Shown piece after piece: positions 56,703 to 64,000 of a stretch of DNA of 64,000 bases (positions are counted from its first letter, which is position 1; each line of letters opens with the position of its first letter). Where the stretch lies: assembly GCA_022702545.1 (NCBI GenBank), contig JAHRBC010000003.1, positions 1,612,001 to 1,676,000 on the forward strand, read 5' to 3'. A program made the translations under genes and the position numbers. Source of the DNA: Phycomyces nitens (taxonomy: Eukaryota > Mucoromycota > Mucoromycetes > Mucorales > Phycomycetaceae). The notes under the pieces were generated by a model. The model had not been told where the DNA came from, did no database searches, and worked only from the letters and a program-made list of their open reading frames with translations.

Positions 56703-59700
56703 TTACCTGTAAACATTCTCAAACAAACGTTCAATGTCTGGAGAGCAGCGGATAAATTCATGATTCCAGAAATCAGGATCCTTGATCAACTCAATAAACG
56801 AAGCCAAGAGTCCCCATGGGTGAGGGCGATTGACAATCAATCGTTCCAAGAGTACCCTAGTCAATGTGTTAAAAAAAAGCAAACTCCATGCTACAAAACT
56901 ACGTTTTAATGCCATTTACCTCGTAATCTGTTCCTTTACGGTCTCTGGTTGGTCCTCAAACAAGAACAACAATGCTTTGCTAAAGAAGTGAGTGTGACTA
57001 TTGGGATAGCGCAAATGATCAGCAATATCATTGAGCAAGATGTAGCGTCCTAAGGAAATAATATACACTTGATAGTTAGTTGCCATTCCAACATAGCCAT
57101 TTCTTCTTCTTCTTACCTTCTGATTCAAAATTGGCCAAGAGGTATCTAAAGACTCCCACGGCTACATTATTTTCCATCGGGACATTTGATTCAGAGGTCT
57201 CAACCACCTTGGATCCGATATAGAGCACAAATGCAGCAAGTACTTCTTGGTGGATTTCCGAGCCTTCAGTATCATTCTTAATGTTCTTCAGGGCCTTGCT
57301 CAAAAATGCTACATCCTTGCCATTGTCTTTTACATATTGGTCAATTTCGTCCTTGAATCCGTTTTCCTGCAATACTCTAGCGTAGCCAGTGTCCAGCACC
57401 GGTTGCTCTTTGTACTCTGGCAAATCATCAGATTGGGAATCTGGCTTGAAAGGATCAGGCAAAAGCATGGCCCTTGGAAAAGCGCTCAATACCAAATTGC
57501 GCAATTGGATACACGAATGAGGAATGGCTTGAGAGAACACCATGTAGTTATTGCAAACAAATTCGGGGAAATCATGAAGTAGGACCACAAGCACGCGCAA
57601 GGTGCCTCGATAAAATGTCTTTGTGGCACTCTGTAGAGAGCGCTTCTCGAGCAAAGGACCCAGGAATCTCAAGACAGACAGGACAAGTTTCTGACACATA
57701 GTTGAGCCCTTGCTGTCATTTACGACCATCAGCTGAGGGAGGAAGTTGCGATGAGAGATTAACTGGAGCCAAGAGAACGCAAACCCAGGAAAGTTCATGG
57801 GCTGCAAGGTATAGAGGGTGTTGCTGTATTTCCACAGAAAGACGATTGGGATCAGCTACTTTATTCTCTCATTCTACCATCTAGGTCTTACCTAAACGCA
57901 ATAATCATGCCTGATTCCACTGATTTGATTCCAATCTTGCTAATCTCTGAAAACAATGAAGACAAAAGACGCAAGAACGGCTTTTGGTAAAAGTTGGTGC
58001 CTCTAGTTTGGTGGTGATTGGCAAGGACAAGGATGACAATAGACAAGGTATCACTCAGGTATTTAATCTTGGCCTTGTCGTCCTTTCTGGGCTCCATAAT
58101 AATAGTGTATCTGACCAGCTTTGAGAAAGAGTCGATTGTAATACCAACCCGTCTTTGATGAGAGGCATTGTTAGGACTAAATGTCAGAGATTGATTGACA
58201 CATGTCTCGATACACAATCTAAAGAAGAAGCATCTTCCTTCTTCATCTTGAGTTGCTTGAAGAACCTATAGATAGACCAATTGTCAATAAGCCAGCTAAA
58301 TATATTCATCATTACCTTTTTAGCCAGCGCACGGTAAATGGCTTCTGTGGCCATGGGATGCTGGCAGAGGCGTACCCACTCGGCAAGCAATATACGCATC
58401 TCTAAACAATCAACCTTTGGGTTAATCTCTGTATACGGGAGACTGATTTGTTGCTTCAGGTCTCGCAAAAGGACCACAACACTGTTAACCAATGGATTAG
58501 TCAATAGCCAAAAAAATATGCTTATATATACATATATATATATATATCAAGCTTAACGCTTGGATGAAGCCTGGGCTTACCTTTCTGGAACATCTTTCTC
58601 TTCTTTGGCCAGCTTATCCAACGATGCAACAGTAAGGATATGGTCTTCCAAAAATGTAATTGGGTTATTGAGCAAGCAAAGCCGGATGAGCTGGACGGAA
58701 TACTCAATAATCATATCTGCTTTGATATTGATTTTTTTGGCCAACTGAACATCGTATTCTTCAAGAGGCAGCAGTTCATGGCGCATTAGCATGGCAATGA
58801 CAGGTGCGTTATATTTTCGGTCATCATCGCTATAGATAATCCATGCCAATGTTTCCTTGGCAGCTTCTCCGGACAGTTCAAATAGAGATTGCAGAAAGAC
58901 AGTGTAGATCTCGAGTGCAAAAGGTGATGTGCTCTGGTAGAGGACAAATACCAGCTTTTCCACAAAAGACAACATGATTCTCAACGGAGTGGTGCTTTGG
59001 GTGATTATCAATGGGATTTGACGAATCAATAAGCAAATATCATGATTAGGTGGTAGCTGAGCACAGCTTGGAATGCCACACTCTCGCACCAGTCGATCTA
59101 GCTCTACCAAAGCTTGCTAAAATAGTCATTTGTATCTTTTAATATCTTTTTAGACACTTGAATAATGATAAATTACCTCTAGTTTTTCAGAGAGAGCATC
59201 CTGGTTGGGGTCCATGAGAGGCTGGGCCAGATCACCGTGAGATTCTAGTATAGGATATTCCATGATTAACAAGCCTTTCCAAGAGTATAGCTATCTTGAC
59301 TTTATACCTGGGCCAACGTAGCCAATATAAGATGGTCCACCAGTGTACATGTCATGGAACGATTCATAGACATTCATCTTTTTGTTGTTGTTGTTGTTGT
59401 TGTTGAAGAGATGAGTACCTTTATCTTGACCTTACTTTGATATCATATGGACTTACTTGCCGTGGATTTATGCTACCAGCAGAACGCAAAAATTCAGGAA
59501 GTTGAATATCATGGGGAGCTCCATGTAAGCTCAGGACATCAAAGTAAGGAGATGGGTTGTGTTGCTGTGTGAAGAAAGAAAGAAAAAAGAAGTCAATTAG
59601 GCTAATCACCAAACCTTTTGGTCCAAATGCTTACATCTCTGTAGCCAATACGGCTAAAATAAGCAGGCGAAAGCGCCCGGTCTACTCCAGCAGTCGCTCT

Positions 59701-62700
59701 GGTCTGAGCAAGATGTTCGACAAACAAACAGGCGATATCGATATTATCTGATGTCACCAATGTGGCCACTTCTTCCGAGAGATTCTATAAAAATAAATAA
59801 ATGTTATCAGCAATGCAGAATAAAATAAAAGAGATTAATATAAAAAAAAACTTACTTCAAGGAATCCAACTTGCATGAGATGTACTCGAATGGAAGCCAA
59901 CATGTTTTTGTAAAGAGGTTCTTTGCAAGTAACCATGGCCAGATTGGCAGCCAAAGGCTGAACCATTGCGTGTGCAGCTTGTCTGACCTTGACCTCATCT
60001 GGATCAGTAGCAAAATCTTTGAGGACAAGCTCTTTAGTAGAAGCTACGGCGATATTGGAAGACGTAGCAATAATAGGAGGAACAATCTTTTTAAATAAAT
60101 AACAGCAAGACCAGCAAGAGGCAGTGTTAATAACCCTCTGAACAAGATATAATTTTTAGCACTTTTTCAAACTTACTTCTTCAAATGCTTCTGAAATCGC
60201 ACGATAGACGGTTGTCTTTGCCACTGGTTGCTGAATCATAAATTGAGCAATTGCAGGGGTGAATTGAAGCTTTGACAAGAGTGCCGTGATGTCAAAGTCT
60301 GGAATACTATCAGAGGCTACAACCACAACCCTGTTAGCCACAACGGTCTTTTCTGTATTCAACCAACGGATACATACCAGTGACAGGGCTTGCTGCATTG
60401 GAACGTGGCTCAGGATCAACCTTTGGTAGACGCCTCTTGTCACCCTCAACATCAATACCAGGCGGTGCTCGCTTCAATAATATAGACGAGGGTTCGGTTT
60501 CTATCAAAAATCAAGAGTCAAAACACATTTATAATAGCCAAGACATCTCTTGAAACCTACTCTCCAAATCGATATTCAATGCCTTGTACAAAAGTTCGAT
60601 TTCAAACTTTAGGTTCAACTTCAAATTATCACTCCAATAAAGTTCTGCCAGGAGCTTGAGAATACTCATGAGCCATGGGTTAGGTGGCTTGAAGATCTTG
60701 CTCTCCGTAGTATGCTGAAGTATTTTGCAGGTCAATGGAATAGCTACAATCAAACGATCCTTATCATATGCATCCAAAAGCAGATCCTACAAGAGTTGCA
60801 AAAAAAAAGAAGAAGTTAACAAGACATGTTGGGTTAAAAGAAAGGCTTACCTTGAATGACAGGTCCTTGTGCCGAATAGGCTTGTTCCTGGCTAATGTCA
60901 TACGTCCCAACCAGCTACCCAGATTCTTCAACATATTTCTATCAGAAGACTCGAGATTATTGTCAGACTGAATCAAGAGTCTAATGTTGTTGTATGTCTC
61001 TTCGACGACACTGTCGATAAGTGAAGGCTTCTGGAGAGTCTTTAGCAGAGCAGCATATAGTTCATGGTTGTTGGGTTCGATGCTGACACGTCGAACAACG
61101 AGATAATGGCTGAACCATCCCCAAGTTGATTCATGCAGCAATTGGTCCAATTCTGTTCTTTTGCTTTCAAGATTGCTGATGGAAAGATTATTGATCAAGA
61201 AAGAGACACGCTCCTGGACCTTGAGAGGAGGGTCTTGATAGGTCTTTTCAGAGCCACGCTGGAGTAATGTGCCGACATTTGGGCCCAGTTCATCCTCTTT
61301 CTTGGCTGTCAGAGTCTTGTCCTCAGATGATTCAATAATCTTGGGCTCCTTTGAAAACGCATTTCCACTAGACAAATCAGCCTCTTGAAGGGACATTTTC
61401 TGAAGGGCATCGGCCACATTGTCAGTGAGGGCAGGGAAATCGCTCAGGCCCTTTATACGAGACAACAAAAAAGTGTACTGGGGCCATTCAGAGAGACGGC
61501 CCTGGAATTGGGCAAGTGCCTGGGCACCAAAATTGAACATTTTGGACCCAGGAGGATAGTTGAGGGCATCAAGAACGTGCTTGAGAGCCACACGCAAGAT
61601 ATCAAACGAGATGGAGCGTTGGTCGATCAAAAGCCCCAATAGCTCTCCAGTGGCCATCAATTCATTTTCTGGATACTGGTTAAAGAAGCGAGCTTCGTCT
61701 AGCTATAAAGAACGTGCAATGTCAGTTGTGATCTTATGGACTATTAGGTATCATTTATCATTTATCACTTACTAGGGTATGCAGGGTACACAAAAAGAAA
61801 TCTGCTTGACGCTGATCCTTTGAGTCCTGACAAGCCCTGAGGATGTCAGCAAAGCGACTGGGATCGATACCGTTCGTATAGAGTTTTTCAAAATAAACAC
61901 GGACAATTTCCTCAACCTCGGGCGAGTATGATCGTTCAGTGTCCGTAACCTCCTCTGAATCTTTGTGGTTTGGGTGGTTCTCACTCAATTGTGGATATAG
62001 CTGGCTGTATACCTGGATCAATTTACCAACCTTTAAAGAGTCCGTAGGAGAAAGAGGTCTAGTGGACAAGATATGGAAAATAAATACCAAACGACCCCAC
62101 ACAATAATCCCCACACTATATTACTTTTCTGACAAGACACGGAAAAAGGTCTTGATGACTTCGGTTGATAGCTGAAGGGTGGGGACAGAATTGGCACCAG
62201 AGCGTCGTGACATCTCCATTGTGTATTTTGTTTCCAAGAAATTTATACATGCAACAGCAAACATCATCCCATCTTCAGAAATCCTTTCATTCAACCATTT
62301 CTCCATGTTAAGATGCTGCCTTCTTGCTGCGAGTGAGGCCATGTCAAGCGCAAAGAAAGGTACTTCTGCCCTCAATACATGGGAAAGAATCTAGCCTCAA
62401 GAACATTAGCCTTGGCGATCTCAATTTGTCTCCCTTTACCTTTGATTCTTGAGCCAAGTCAAGGATTCGTGATATTGAGGTAGGATCACTTTTATACATA
62501 TCCAAAAAGCCTTCTAGTAACAGGCCCGAATGGATATTCCACAGCAGCATCACTACCAATATCGAATTGGCATGGCCATTCATAAATATGTTGAATAGTC
62601 GCAACAGGAGATCCCGGTGTAATTCATTCTTGATCGGCTGTGAATGCTCATGTCAGCCTTTATTTCATTACATATTATCTCATGCCACACCACGCTGGAT

Positions 62701-63660
62701 CATTTATCTCCAAACATTGCCCCCCCCCCCCCCTCACATACAAATGTCCCCCACCCCCACCCCTTACCTGTATCTGTGCCAATCCCAACAAAAGCAACTC
62801 AGGTGCTTGAAGTACGAGCCGATCCATAAGAAGTCTAACATCGTCTGCCACAGACGTGTCGGTAACCTTGATGATTGCTTCAATCAGATCCAAACAATTC
62901 AACTGTTGGGATGCCAAATGGAGTAAGCTAGCACGGACACTCATAGGAAGTGCCTGGATATGAGTGTCTCTGATGATTTTCCGGAGAGGCAGACGTGAAA
63001 GGTCAAGTACATCAGGCGAGCCATATATCATTTGGTATAATACACTCAAGTGGCCCCGTACGTTCCTCCAGGGTTGCATGAATACATAGGCAGGAAATGG
63101 TTGATGAGAATCCTGAATAAACATGATAATTAACATGATATAATCAATCGCCCATATACTATGTTACAATACCTTTTGGCTATAGTTCCATGCGTCTACT
63201 AATATCTTGAGGCCAGTAGCATCATAGACAACAAACTCTGGGCTATCAAGTCCATGCATCACTGCTGTCCAGTCTAGACCAGGTTCCTGATTTTTATGAT
63301 TATTGAGCCATCAAAAGTGAAAAAGTGTCTAGGCTACAAGAGGTGTATTGCCTGTATACCTTTTTATTTACTGCCGCAACAAAGTTCTCGATATTCCAGG
63401 TAGTTGCATCTGGGCTTGGGGTTAGACTGCTGTGAGTGCGGACCATCATCGTCAGGACGCGTGCAATGGACATGGGATTCAGCTCTCGATTCTCCATGAC
63501 CCGCATGGCATTGTCCAGTGTGTTGCAAGATGAATATCCCATCTCAAAGAGAATTTTACTCAAACCAAATACATCGACAGGTCTTGACATTGAATTACTG
63601 TTGTATAGGTCGATGAGGTCAATCGCTCCAATGAATTCAGGTGGGATAGATGAGATTTAC
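56703..63660 (-). CDS. NOT1: CCR4-NOT complex scaffold subunit NOT1/CNOT1 (5' end unresolved)
   Basis: About twenty exons on the minus strand, reading from the right edge to 56703. NOT1 is the large scaffold of the CCR4-NOT deadenylase, which shortens mRNA poly(A) tails and affects translation and transcription. Blocks in order: an N-terminal part matching CNOT1 ([20 protein letters not shown], then [14 protein letters not shown]) near 63430-63590; a HEAT region including [20 protein letters not shown] (62280-62345); the CAF1-binding MIF4G-like domain (about 60850-61700), with [33 protein letters not shown] text and [14 protein letters not shown]; the CAF40-binding region (59860-60470); and the C-terminal Not1 domain (56703-57880), with [34 protein letters not shown] and the hallmark [20 protein letters not shown]. 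The first 200 or so residues of the family are missing: no clean splice path was found beyond 63600. It ends at TAA 56703 after FENVYR, unless an intron (GTAATAG...TTTTTAG) adds a short exon ending at 56625. Confidence 0.93.
59383..59403. repeat. GTT microsatellite in or beside a NOT1 intron
   Basis: Seven tandem GTT/TTG units within the NOT1 locus, just before the exon near 59460-59570. Confidence 0.8.
62720..62733. repeat. 14-base poly-C run in a NOT1 intron
   Basis: Fourteen consecutive C residues followed by further C-rich text (CCCCACCCCCACCCC) to about 62763, inside a NOT1 intron between coding blocks at about 62445-62639 and 62770-63114. It adds to the 26-base poly-C near 38332. Confidence 0.85.
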
Positions 63661-64000
63661 CAGATGCGATGATTGCTCTAAGGTTGGAGGATGGTTAGCC
63701 AGGTTCCTGGGCGCTAGTTATTTATCTCTCTCTAAAACTTACTCGTTTCTGGATAGTAAGAAGAAGAAAAAAGGTAGTAATAAGTGTTAAAGAAGGGTGA
63801 GCACTTTGGATTGTGGGCCTATTGATTTCATCGAGCGCAGTAAGAAAAAAAAAGAAGAAAATTACCACCCAGGGAGTAACAAAAAATACGAGAAATAGGC
63901 AAGCCTGTTGTATGGACCATTAAATGCAGCGAATATTCATACCACTATAGTCAAATATCAACATTTTGAATATCTATTGGAAATTCTGCCAAGTGCTTTA
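63661..64000. other. Upstream end of NOT1, unresolved
   Basis: On the minus strand several acceptor- and donor-like sites flank a short open stretch (about 63670-63710), but no join keeps a CNOT1-like frame. Beyond about 63740 the DNA is AT-rich, so a long 5' intron, a promoter or a truncated gene are all possible. Confidence 0.35.

Overview
This window looks like nuclear DNA of an early-diverging filamentous fungus, most probably Mucoromycota. The species cannot be fixed from the sequence. The evidence is: (i) genes broken by many short GT-AG introns, mostly about 45-150 nt, several with a CTAAC/CTAAT-type branch site just before the acceptor; (ii) fungal gene families such as NST1, DEF1, a Gpc1-type acyltransferase and a MET5-type sulfite reductase carrying a pyruvate-oxidoreductase-like region plus a flavodoxin domain; (iii) balanced coding sequence set in very AT-rich, microsatellite-rich spacers; (iv) decayed Tc1/IS630-type DDE transposons.

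Layout. 1-9 kb is gene-poor and holds two dead Tc1-like transposases, a GC-rich repeat with decayed copies and, on the minus strand, a U6 snRNA gene. 9.9-22.3 kb holds a WBP11-like splicing factor, a glycogen-targeting PP1 regulatory subunit (CBM21), a TALE homeodomain protein, a BuGZ/ZNF207-like protein and a HAD-fold protein whose nucleophile Asp is Asn. 22.2-25.4 kb is empty. 25.4-34.2 kb holds a 712-aa coiled-coil protein with no recognised family, a 1595-aa sulfite reductase beta subunit and a small unknown gene. 34.6-41.2 kb holds NST1 and DEF1, convergent. 42.6-48.0 kb is a compact run of four lipid-related genes: glycolipid transfer protein, glycerophosphocholine acyltransferase, DGAT2 and a PHOSPHO1-like phosphatase. 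It is followed by a secreted M19 dipeptidase. 49.5-56.7 kb is almost empty, with one 71-aa gene that has a clear TATA box and one broken transposase. 56.7 kb to the right end is the CCR4-NOT scaffold NOT1/CNOT1 on the minus strand, whose 5' end is unresolved or beyond the window.

Functions fall into RNA metabolism (U6, WBP11, NOT1), transcription and stress (DEF1, NST1, homeodomain), mitosis (BuGZ), sulfate assimilation, glycogen control and glycerolipid/phospholipid metabolism. No prophage, CRISPR array, rRNA, convincing tRNA or biosynthetic gene cluster was seen. Exon coordinates were worked out by hand from splice signals and reading frame. Where the summed exons divide by three this is stated in the entry.
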